Positions 1-4,467 are shown, counted from the stretch's first letter. The stretch: DNA of 5,966 bases from DASVSL01 sp036388095 (GCA_036388095.1 DASVSL010000079.1:1-5966); one strand, 5' to 3'. The notes: generated by a model not told the origin, from the letters alone. Numbers and translations: made by a program.

Positions 1-856
1 AGGCTAGCTTGAGACTCAAAACGAGCGTTCTCGTTTCACCCCGCGAGGCACTTAGACGTGCTGCATCCCCACGAAGCTCAAAGGTGTAATCATCGCGGTG
101 GGGGCCGGTCGAGGTCGTCCCACGTTGTCGATCAAGCGGTAGGTGGCGGTGCAGCGTCGCGACGTAATGCGATGTATCGGGACGCGCACCTAAACTCGAC
201 TGATACCCCAACTGGACACTCGTCGAAACGCCTGCGATTTGGCTGTAGAGGTCACTGAGAAGGCCGTTAAGCCGCTCGGCGAGCTCGGCACGAGCCACGA
301 CCAGTTCGACGCCGTGGCTACTCAGCAGCACGTCCCAAGAGAACAATCGGTCCGTCAGGTCAGGCGGATTTTGACGCAGCAAATTATTGCGCTGCAGTAG
401 CGTCCGTTCATAACGACCAAGCGTGAGTTTATAGCGCTGCGACAAACTACTCAGCATCGTGTCGAACGCGTCGCGTCGCCGCGAGGGCGAGCCATGTAGC
501 AGCAGGAGGTCGGTTGGCTCGAACAGAACAACCGGCAAGCGGTCACGGTAGCGAAAGCCTTTTTTCGTATCGAGCGTGACGAGCTGTTTGGCTGGGTGCT
601 GGTCCGGTTGGTAGCGTAATTGCCGTGGCTCATCGTCAACCAGGCCATCGAGCCGCCACCACGCCCGGTCATGCCGAACTAAATCGCGGTCAGCAACCCG
701 AAACGAGGTGCCCGTCAGCAGAACATACACCGCTTCGAGTAAATTTGTTTTACCGGCGCCATTATCCCCGGTGACGAGCGTCAGCTGCGGATCAAACGCA
801 AACCGGGCCTCGTCGTAACTACGGAACTGGCGCAGCGTCAACTCACTCAGTGTCAT
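1..856 (-). CDS. recF: RecF, DNA replication/repair ATPase (partial, C-terminus off the window)
   Basis: RecF is an SMC/ABC-type ATPase that binds gapped DNA at stalled forks and helps RecO and RecR load RecA. Translating the minus strand from 856 gives 285 uninterrupted codons that run off the left edge, starting MTLSELTLRQFRSYDEARF. The Walker A GDNGAGKT is at about residues 30-37. An RNNLLRQ segment lies mid-protein, the family motif GPHRDD is at about 251-256, and an ABC signature region SRGETRTLVLSLKLA closes the visible part. RecF is usually about 350-370 residues, so some 65-85 residues with Walker B and the D-loop are missing through truncation by the window, not decay. The ATG shares its A with the dnaN stop (TAATG), which suggests translational coupling. 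The recF identity is near certain from motifs and from the dnaA-dnaN-recF order. Confidence 0.96.
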   Translation of the reverse strand, partial: MTLSELTLRQFRSYDEARFAFDPQLTLVTGDNGAGKTNLLEAVYVLLTGTSFRVADRDLVRHDRAWWRLDGLVDDEPRQLRYQPDQHPAKQLVTLDTKKGFRYRDRLPVVLFEPTDLLLLHGSPSRRRDAFDTMLSSLSQRYKLTLGRYERTLLQRNNLLRQNPPDLTDRLFSWDVLLSSHGVELVVARAELAERLNGLLSDLYSQIAGVSTSVQLGYQSSLGARPDTSHYVATLHRHLPLDRQRGTTSTGPHRDDYTFELRGDAARLSASRGETRTLVLSLKLA

Positions 857-1950
857 TAGCTACGCAGGGGCATGACGATATGCTGATAATCACCGCCGCC
901 GCTGTCACTCGTCAGGACACAGGGGGCTAATTTACCACTAAAGCCGAACCGGATTCGCTCTGACGAAAAGCACCCCAGCGCTTCGATCAGATAGCGTGAG
1001 TTCAGGGTGACCGAGCCTTCTTGGTCAATCTCGGCCGACGCCTCTGATGTGTTTTCACCCAGTTGCGAGGCAACCGAATGAATCGATAACAGTTGTTTTT
1101 GGACGTCGGTTGTAATCGTGACACTGCCGCCCGATTCGCGGGCGAACAGACTCGCCACCTTGGTGACGCGACTAAATTCGTTCCGAGCCACGTCGGCGTG
1201 AATTTCGGTGTCCTTCGGGATCAGCTGGCGGTAGTCTGGGAAGTTGCCCTCGATCAATCGGCTTGTCACCTCGATATCGCCCATCCGGAACCTGACTTGT
1301 GATTCGTCGACCAACAGGCTCACCTCGTCACAGTCGTCCGGGACGACCCGCGCGACATCCTGGAGCGTACTAGCAGGAATCAGGGCTCTCAGCTCACTAG
1401 GTGCACTCACCAGGCGTCTTTCGGCCAAGCGGTAGCCGTCAGTTGCAGCCAGGTAGAGGTGTCCTTCGTGGCTATGGAGCAAGGCACCAGTTAAAACCGG
1501 GCGGGTACTATCGCTGCTAGCGGTTAACACAGTTTGGCTGATGGCGGTTTTTAACAGATCAGTTGCCAAAACGAGTGGTGCAACATCTTCAATCACCGGC
1601 AGGGCGGGGAACTCATCGGCCACCATACCGTTAATGGTCGAGACATATTTATCGGCGCTGATATGGAGCTTACTCCCGTCAACCCGCAAATCAACATTAC
1701 CCTTGGGCAGGTTAGCCACGAACTCACTGAGTAGGCGAGCTGGGACGGTGATAGCGCCTTCACTTACCACCTTGGCACCGATGTGCTGAGTGATGGCAAC
1801 TTCTAGGTTCGTCGCCGCTAGCAGTAAGCGGTTGCTCTCGGTTCGAAGCAAGATGTTACCGAGGACAGGTAATGAGGTTCGCGTACTGGCGACCCGCGCG
1901 ACAGTGCCAAGGGCGCTGTTTAGGTTTTCCTGGGTGACAGTTACTTTCAC
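856..1950 (-). CDS. dnaN: DNA polymerase III beta subunit (sliding clamp)
   Basis: This is the ring-shaped clamp that encircles DNA and tethers the replicative polymerase, and also serves other DNA-handling enzymes through its hydrophobic pocket. The product has 364 residues, very close to the usual 365-380, which fits three clamp domains of about 120 residues each. The N-terminus MKVTVTQENLNSALGTVARV and the segment TSLPVLGNILL are typical. The C-terminal HIVMPLRS matches the conserved end of bacterial clamps, which forms part of the partner-binding pocket. The start is a GTG at 1950-1948, chosen because a good AAGGAG lies 7 nt upstream and the family N-terminus begins there. It follows dnaA on the same strand after a 275-base gap containing origin-like elements, and its stop overlaps the recF start by one base. 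I see no convincing sigma-70 promoter directly upstream, so co-transcription with dnaA is likely. Confidence 0.97.
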   Translation of the reverse strand: MKVTVTQENLNSALGTVARVASTRTSLPVLGNILLRTESNRLLLAATNLEVAITQHIGAKVVSEGAITVPARLLSEFVANLPKGNVDLRVDGSKLHISADKYVSTINGMVADEFPALPVIEDVAPLVLATDLLKTAISQTVLTASSDSTRPVLTGALLHSHEGHLYLAATDGYRLAERRLVSAPSELRALIPASTLQDVARVVPDDCDEVSLLVDESQVRFRMGDIEVTSRLIEGNFPDYRQLIPKDTEIHADVARNEFSRVTKVASLFARESGGSVTITTDVQKQLLSIHSVASQLGENTSEASAEIDQEGSVTLNSRYLIEALGCFSSERIRFGFSGKLAPCVLTSDSGGGDYQHIVMPLRS

Positions 1951-1957
1951 TTGTATG

Positions 1958-1963
1958 CTCCTT
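1958..1963 (-). promoter_or_regulatory. Ribosome binding site of dnaN
   Basis: The minus strand reads AAGGAG followed by 7 nt and then GTG. The canonical motif and spacing support the GTG start codon of dnaN. It contrasts with rpmH and rnpA in the same window, which have no such site at a usable distance. Confidence 0.85.
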
Positions 1964-1972
1964 CTCTTTCTA

Positions 1973-2009
1973 TATAAGTAGTAGTCGTAGTAATAGGCTC
2001 TGTGTATAG
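1973..2009 (-). promoter_or_regulatory. Candidate DnaA-trio element with adjacent DnaA box (origin unwinding site)
   Basis: On the plus strand, 1979-1996 reads as consecutive triplets TAG TAG TCG TAG TAA TAG, preceded by AAG (1976-1978) and TAT (1973-1975). Read 3' to 5' away from the box these are GAT, AAT, GAT, GCT, GAT, GAT, GAA, which fits the DnaA-trio consensus 3'-(G/A)A(T/A)-5' with a single deviant triplet. Four bases (1997-2000, GCTC) separate the run from a DnaA-like box at 2001-2009 (minus CTATACACA, one mismatch to TTATNCACA). Beyond the trios lies the AT run at 1971-1977. The order box, short GC-containing spacer, trios, AT run, pointing from dnaA towards dnaN, matches the known arrangement at the Bacillus subtilis origin, where DnaA filaments grip one strand on the trios. 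The function here is inferred from this resemblance. Confidence 0.65.
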
Positions 2010-2054
2010 CGGGGATAACTCACATATAACTGGGGTGAAAACGATCTGAGCCAT

Positions 2055-2063
2055 GTGGGTAAC
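2055..2063 (-). promoter_or_regulatory. DnaA box, one mismatch (TTACCCACA)
   Basis: The minus strand reads TTACCCACA, one mismatch to TTATCCACA. A weaker copy, TTACCCACG at 2079-2087, has the same orientation with starts 24 bp apart, so the two form a small direct repeat. A single degenerate 9-mer is weak evidence; the cluster and location raise it. Confidence 0.55.
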
Positions 2064-2078
2064 CCTGCGGACCGGGGC

Positions 2079-2087
2079 GTGGGTAAA
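2079..2087 (-). promoter_or_regulatory. Weak DnaA box (TTACCCACG)
   Basis: The minus strand reads TTACCCACG, two mismatches to TTATCCACA. It shares the GTGGGTAA core with the box at 2055-2063 and has the same orientation. It could be a low-affinity site in the array. Confidence 0.35.
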
Positions 2088-2099
2088 ACTGAGGACAAC

Positions 2100-2126
2100 C
2101 AGCCGAACCAATGGACAAGTCGGCTG
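2100..2126. repeat. Perfect 7-bp inverted repeat in the dnaA-dnaN gap
   Basis: CAGCCGA (2100-2106) and TCGGCTG (2120-2126) are exact reverse complements around a 13-base loop. No T run follows on either strand, so it is not an intrinsic terminator. It may be a protein-binding palindrome or chance. Confidence 0.35.
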
Positions 2127-2159
2127 AATCGCCCGGTAGGCAGTGCGGTGGGGAAAACC

Positions 2160-2168
2160 TGTGCATGA
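2160..2168 (-). promoter_or_regulatory. Possible DnaA box (TCATGCACA)
   Basis: The minus strand reads TCATGCACA, one mismatch to TTATNCACA. It lies between the boxes at 2079 and 2215. On its own it is weak. Confidence 0.35.
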
Positions 2169-2214
2169 TCATCCCCAGGCTTGTGCCCCGGCCCGTCAAC
2201 AGACTCTCCACCAT

Positions 2215-2223
2215 CTATCCACA
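2215..2223 (+). promoter_or_regulatory. DnaA box, one mismatch (CTATCCACA), just after the dnaA stop
   Basis: The plus strand reads CTATCCACA, differing from TTATCCACA only at the first base. It lies 2 bp beyond the dnaA stop codon and faces the other boxes of this gap, so it may mark the boundary of the dnaA-dnaN cluster. Confidence 0.55.
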
Positions 2224-2225
2224 GC

Positions 2226-3602
2226 TCACGCATACAGTTTTTCCTTTAGTTCGGCTACTTGTTCGCGGATGACGAAGTCTAATTTGATCGCTTTTTCAAT
2301 CTTTTCAACCGAATGGATGGCGGTCGTGTGATCTTTGCGACCTAACTCGACGGCAATGCGCGGGAAACTGAGGTGAAGCTCGCTTCGCAGTAAATACATG
2401 GCGATCTGGCGGGGGACGACGATATGTTTGTCGCGTCGCGGGCTTTTGATGTCGACCGGCTCGAGCGAAAAATGTTTGGCAGTGCGTTCAATGATTTGTT
2501 TCGGCGTCAAATGTGAGGGCCGTGAGGCGCGAACGTTCCCGAGCAGCCCGCTCGCTGTCTGGGTGTCAGGCTCGATACCGCGCATTTCAGAAAAAGCCAG
2601 GAGCTGATTCAGAGCGCCTTCGAGTTCGCGAACGTTGGTTTTGATGTTGCCAGCCAGGTACTCAATCGTCTCGCGGTTAACGACACTGGCACTTTCACTC
2701 GCTTTGGCCTCTAAGATGGCGCAGCGGGTTTCAAAATCAGGCAGCTGAATGTCGATCGTCATGCCCCATTCAAAGCGGCTTCGTAGTCGTTCGGACAGGG
2801 TAGGGATGCTTTTGGGCGGTTTATCGCTCGTGATGATAATTTGTTTATTGGCTTGATGCAAGATATTGAAGGTGTGGAAGAATTCTTCTTGCGTCTTTTC
2901 CTTGTTGGCAATGAACTGCATGTCGTCAACCACGAGCACGTCGACGTGACGGTATTTGTTGGAAAAGCCTTTTTGCTTGAAGCGGATCGAATCTAAAAAC
3001 TCATTTACGAAGGTTTCGCAGTTGACGTACAGGACCCGGGCTGACGGTTTATGGCGTTGAATCTCATTGCCGATGGCCTGGACGAGGTGGGTTTTCCCTA
3101 AACCGACCCCGCCGTAAAGAAACAGCGGATTGTACTTCGTGCCAGGGTGAGCGGCGACGGCGTGCGAAGCGGCGTAGGCGAGGTCATTGTTACCACCGAC
3201 AATGAAGTTATCAAGTGTATAGCGGCGGTTTAAACCGGCCGACGCCTCGCTGACGTCGCTCCCAGATTCACGGCGAGCGGTGGCGCTATTTTGATGGTCG
3301 CGCACGGCGGCCTGGAGTGGGGAGGGGGCGTCGGCGATTTTTTGCGGCTTACTGCCTTTGATGACATACGAGATGGTGCGGGCCTGGATGCCGTTTTTTG
3401 CCAGTGATTCTTTCACCTGACGGTTGAACTTTGTCTCGAACTGTTGCTTGGCAAAGATGTTCGGCACGGCAATGGAAACCGTGGTTTCGCCGCGTTCGAC
3501 AAGCTCGGTATGTTTAAACCAGGTCTCAAACGCTGCCCGAGAGACCGATAATTCAATCTCGCCTAACACCGTCTGCCACAGGGCATGGTCTGTCGTCGCC
3601 AT
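2226..3602 (-). CDS. dnaA: Chromosomal replication initiator DnaA
   Basis: DnaA is the AAA+ initiator that binds 9-mer boxes, forms an ATP-dependent filament, melts the origin and directs helicase loading. The product has 458 residues, a normal length. Domain I (about 1-80) starts MATTDHALWQTVLGEIELSVSRAAFETWF. A low-complexity linker (about 83-125) follows. The AAA+ core opens at RRYTLDNFIVGGNNDLAYAA and carries Walker A GGVGLGKT (about 164-171), Walker B LVVDDMQF (about 223-230), sensor I ITSD (about 257-260), the arginine finger in LRSRFEWG (about 273-280) and sensor II NVRELEGAL (about 323-331). Domain IV ends with the box-reading helix-turn-helix containing GRKDHTTAIHS (about 420-430). 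Because this motif is intact, boxes close to TTATCCACA are expected and are found on both sides of the gene. The gene ends in TGA. The ATG at 3602 has a strong but distant Shine-Dalgarno. Confidence 0.99.
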   Translation of the reverse strand: MATTDHALWQTVLGEIELSVSRAAFETWFKHTELVERGETTVSIAVPNIFAKQQFETKFNRQVKESLAKNGIQARTISYVIKGSKPQKIADAPSPLQAAVRDHQNSATARRESGSDVSEASAGLNRRYTLDNFIVGGNNDLAYAASHAVAAHPGTKYNPLFLYGGVGLGKTHLVQAIGNEIQRHKPSARVLYVNCETFVNEFLDSIRFKQKGFSNKYRHVDVLVVDDMQFIANKEKTQEEFFHTFNILHQANKQIIITSDKPPKSIPTLSERLRSRFEWGMTIDIQLPDFETRCAILEAKASESASVVNRETIEYLAGNIKTNVRELEGALNQLLAFSEMRGIEPDTQTASGLLGNVRASRPSHLTPKQIIERTAKHFSLEPVDIKSPRRDKHIVVPRQIAMYLLRSELHLSFPRIAVELGRKDHTTAIHSVEKIEKAIKLDFVIREQVAELKEKLYA

Positions 3603-3611
3603 TGCTATAAT
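3603..3611 (+). promoter_or_regulatory. Extended -10 hexamer facing rightward out of the dnaA start
   Basis: The plus strand carries TGC immediately before a perfect TATAAT (3606-3611), an extended -10 form. No good -35 is seen 16-18 bp upstream. If active, it would start near 3618, transcribing antisense to the dnaA leader and across the DnaA boxes towards rpmH. It could equally be chance in AT-rich leader DNA. Confidence 0.3.
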
Positions 3612-3615
3612 GACC

Positions 3616-3623
3616 CCTCCTTT
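3616..3623 (-). promoter_or_regulatory. Ribosome binding site of dnaA, unusually far from the ATG
   Basis: The minus strand reads AAAGGAGG, a near-perfect anti-16S match, but 13 nt separate it from the ATG at 3602, against a usual 5-9. An in-frame ATT lies 9 nt upstream of that ATG, only 4 nt after the GGAGG. The ATG is still preferred because the protein begins normally there. Confidence 0.7.
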
Positions 3624-3634
3624 ACAGTGCTTCC

Positions 3635-3663
3635 ACTATACCCGGCGGCATAGTTTTCCACAA
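3635..3663 (-). promoter_or_regulatory. dnaA promoter, -35 overlapped by a DnaA box
   Basis: The minus strand carries TTGTGG (3663-3658), a 17-bp spacer (3657-3641) and TATAGT (3640-3635), a good sigma-70-type promoter. Transcription would begin near 3628, giving a leader of about 25 nt that contains the Shine-Dalgarno. The -35 lies within the DnaA box at 3654-3662, so DnaA binding should compete with RNA polymerase, an arrangement compatible with autoregulation. Confidence 0.65.
3654..3662 (+). promoter_or_regulatory. DnaA box TTTTCCACA
   Basis: TTTTCCACA differs from TTATCCACA at one base. It overlaps the dnaA -35 and lies in a 19-base unit that is repeated exactly 50 bp to the right. Confidence 0.7.
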
Positions 3664-3703
3664 ACGATCGGTCATCTAAAAAACAGGGAAGCAGGGGGAA
3701 TAG

Positions 3704-3712
3704 TTTTACACA
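3704..3712 (+). promoter_or_regulatory. DnaA box TTTTACACA
   Basis: TTTTACACA has one mismatch to TTATNCACA. It has the same orientation as the box at 3654-3662 and starts exactly 50 bp from it. Confidence 0.6.
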
Positions 3713-3735
3713 ACCGATACTGCTCTCTGTAAAGC

Positions 3736-3744
3736 TGTGGATAA
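3736..3744 (-). promoter_or_regulatory. Consensus DnaA box (TTATCCACA)
   Basis: The plus strand reads TGTGGATAA, the exact reverse complement of TTATCCACA and the only perfect box in the window. It is part of a 13-base direct repeat CTG(T/C)GGATAACTA (3735-3747 and 3756-3768) with 21-bp spacing, about two helical turns, which would place both boxes on the same face of DNA. Confidence 0.88.
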
Positions 3745-3756
3745 CTACGCCAAAAC

Positions 3757-3765
3757 TGCGGATAA
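3757..3765 (-). promoter_or_regulatory. DnaA box, one mismatch (TTATCCGCA)
   Basis: The plus strand reads TGCGGATAA. It is the second copy of the 21-bp-spaced repeat and abuts the AT-rich stretch that starts at 3767. Confidence 0.7.
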
Positions 3766-3766
3766 C

Positions 3767-3810
3767 TAAATATATTTTTGAAACTAAAAAGACAAAAAAG
3801 CAAATATATT
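3767..3810. other. AT-rich stretch beside DnaA boxes, possible DNA unwinding element
   Basis: Only 6 of 44 bases are G or C (about 86% AT), far above the rest of the window, and it follows directly on the paired boxes at 3736 and 3757. The plus strand is strongly A-rich from 3781 to 3799. It ends in the inverted repeat GCAA-ATATA-TTGC (3800-3812). It may be an unwinding site, an UP-like element for the rpmH promoter, or both. No trio motif is seen here. Confidence 0.55.
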
Positions 3811-3837
3811 GCTAAAACGGGAGGGAATTGCTAGACT
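3809..3837 (+). promoter_or_regulatory. rpmH promoter, placed for a leaderless transcript
   Basis: TTGCTA (3809-3814), a 17-bp spacer and TAGACT (3832-3837) form a sigma-70-type promoter. TGC directly before the -10 gives an extended -10. Only 8 nt separate the -10 from the rpmH ATG, so transcription would start at or within a base or two of the A of the start codon. The AT-rich run just upstream could act as an UP element. Confidence 0.55.
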
Positions 3838-3845
3838 GTACACCT

Positions 3846-3983
3846 ATGCCAAAACGTACGCATCAACCAAAGACCCGCCACCGCGCCCGAGTGCACGGTT
3901 TCCGAGCTCGTATGGCCAGTAAGGCTGGTCGCCTTGTCTTGAAGGCTCGACGCTTCAAAAATCGTAAGCGTCTTAGTGTTTAA
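3846..3983 (+). CDS. rpmH: Large ribosomal subunit protein bL34
   Basis: This 45-residue, very basic protein is bL34, a small component of the 50S subunit that packs into 23S rRNA. It begins MPKRTHQPKTRHRARVHGFR, continues RMASKAGRLVLKARR and ends KNRKRLSV. This follows the family pattern KRTxQPxxRxRxRxHGFRxRMxxxxGRxVLxxRRxKxRKRL, and the length is normal (44-46). It begins the rightward gene set next to the origin, its usual position. No Shine-Dalgarno lies at a normal distance: the nearest, GGGAGGG at 3819-3825, ends 20 nt before the ATG. The promoter position suggests a leaderless mRNA. A hairpin overlaps its stop and a terminator follows, so it is probably transcribed alone. Confidence 0.98.
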   Translation: MPKRTHQPKTRHRARVHGFRARMASKAGRLVLKARRFKNRKRLSV

Positions 3984-3994
3984 TCAACACTAAG
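3972..3994 (+). repeat. Perfect 9-bp inverted repeat over the rpmH stop codon
   Basis: CTTAGTGTT (3972-3980) and AACACTAAG (3986-3994) are exact reverse complements with a 5-base loop that contains the TAA stop. The left arm lies in the last rpmH codons. No T run follows, so it is not a terminator by itself. It may protect or define the mRNA 3' end together with the terminator 13 bases downstream. Confidence 0.75.
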
Positions 3995-4007
3995 CATCGT
4001 TTCGTAC

Positions 4008-4034
4008 AACCGTCTGGACACAGGCGGTTTTTTT
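4008..4034 (+). terminator. Intrinsic terminator after rpmH
   Basis: AACCGTCTG (4008-4016), loop GACA, CAGGCGGTT (4021-4029) form a 9-bp stem with one G-U pair, running into seven T residues (4028-4034). This is a textbook rho-independent terminator for rightward transcription. It separates rpmH from rnpA, which then needs its own promoter. Confidence 0.9.
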
Positions 4035-4053
4035 GACCATGCCCCCTGCCAGG

Positions 4054-4080
4054 TTGTTTCGTGCCATGGTCCGGTACACT
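4054..4080 (+). promoter_or_regulatory. Probable rnpA promoter, placed for a leaderless transcript
   Basis: TACACT (4075-4080) lies 9 nt before the rnpA ATG. TTGTTT (4054-4059) with a 15-bp spacer, or GGTTGT (4052-4057) with 17 bp, could be the -35. The match is moderate, but the preceding terminator requires a promoter in this short gap, and the geometry copies that of rpmH. Confidence 0.45.
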
Positions 4081-4089
4081 AGATGTACT

Positions 4090-4467
4090 ATGTTACATCG
4101 ACGAAATCGTTTTCATGGTCGCGGCAGTCTACGCTACGTTCACCGGGCTGGACAGACCAGTCGTAACCGTCACCTGCTGCTTCGGTTTGTCCCGAATCTG
4201 AAACGTCGCCATAGCCGCGTTGCCGTTGTGGTCGGCAAGAAAGTGGCCAAATCAGCCGTGACAAGAAACCGTATCCGGCGGCGCATCTTTGAGATCATTC
4301 GCCTTCACCTGCCCGAAATTCCCACTGGCCACGATCTCGTCGTGACGGTGTATTCGCGCGAACTCGCCACCCTACCGGCGGCCGAGGTTGAGCGTCACGT
4401 ACTGAACGTGCTGTCAGGCGCGCACTTGCTCTCCAAAAAGCCACCGACATCTGTTACAATTGACTAG
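4090..4467 (+). CDS. rnpA: Ribonuclease P protein component
   Basis: RnpA is the small basic protein that assists the RNase P RNA in cleaving the 5' leader from pre-tRNAs. The product from the chosen start has 125 residues, a normal size, and begins MLHRRNRFHGRGSLRYVHR. The signature RNR helix KSAVTRNRIRRRIFE is at about residues 54-68, preceded by the strand VAVVVGKKV and followed by HDLVVTVYSRE. The frame is open further upstream to a TTG at 4033, with ATGs at 4039 and 4066. I reject these because the extension overlaps or abuts the terminator, has no family character and has no ribosome binding site. The ATG at 4090 also lacks a Shine-Dalgarno. It is followed by yidC after 3 bases. The rnpB RNA gene is not in this window. 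Confidence 0.95.
   Translation: MLHRRNRFHGRGSLRYVHRAGQTSRNRHLLLRFVPNLKRRHSRVAVVVGKKVAKSAVTRNRIRRRIFEIIRLHLPEIPTGHDLVVTVYSRELATLPAAEVERHVLNVLSGAHLLSKKPPTSVTID
4452..4460 (+). promoter_or_regulatory. Possible extended -10 in front of yidC
   Basis: TGT followed by TACAAT (4455-4460) ends 10 nt before the yidC ATG, inside the last codons of rnpA. No suitable -35 is seen. It would give a nearly leaderless yidC transcript in addition to read-through from rnpA. It may be chance. Confidence 0.25.

Larger units (their letters stand above)
1951..2225. other. dnaA-dnaN intergenic region, probable second origin half
   Basis: This 275-base gap has no convincing gene. The short open frames in it show no recognisable protein. 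It holds several sequences resembling DnaA boxes, all in the same orientation except the one at the dnaA end: 2001-2009, 2010-2018 (TTATCCCCG on minus, two mismatches), 2055-2063, 2079-2087 and 2160-2168, plus 2215-2223 on the opposite strand. It also holds the trio-like run near dnaN and a 7-bp inverted repeat. G-rich motifs such as TGGGGAAAA (2149-2157) recur and may be very weak boxes. A gap of this size with this content between dnaA and dnaN is typical of a bipartite origin. Confidence 0.7.
3650..3718 (+). repeat. Imperfect direct repeat pair, 50-bp spacing, each with a DnaA box
   Basis: Positions 3650-3668 and 3700-3718 agree at 17 of 19 bases. Both read ATAGTTTT, then CCACAAACGAT in the first copy and ACACAACCGAT in the second. 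Each unit holds one DnaA-like box, so the conserved unit is longer than the 9-mer itself. Confidence 0.75.

Noticed and set aside
451..672. Small minus-strand open frame of 73 codons
   Set aside because: It lies wholly inside recF in another frame, and the RecF frame carries clear conserved motifs there.
1971..2030. TATATA and TATACA as -10 elements of a dnaN promoter
   Set aside because: No acceptable -35 lies 16-18 bp upstream of either. The AT content is better explained by the trio/opening element, although a weak promoter cannot be excluded.
1970..2233. Two overlapping minus-strand open frames of 87 and 64 codons in the dnaA-dnaN gap
   Set aside because: They show no recognisable protein, cover origin-like elements and have no ribosome binding site. 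The low-complexity P, S and G content looks like chance.
3424..3732. Plus-strand open frame of 102 codons across the dnaA start and the divergent gap
   Set aside because: It is antisense to dnaA domain I and crosses the promoter and DnaA boxes. It has no family character.
3778..3810. TTGAAA with TATATT as an alternative rpmH promoter
   Set aside because: The spacer is 21 bp, too long. The TTGCTA/TAGACT pair with 17 bp and TGC is better.
4033..4089. Longer rnpA start (TTG at 4033, ATG at 4039 or 4066)
   Set aside because: The extension overlaps or abuts the T run of the terminator, lacks a ribosome binding site and adds 19 residues unlike RnpA. MLHRRNRF at 4090 begins like the family.
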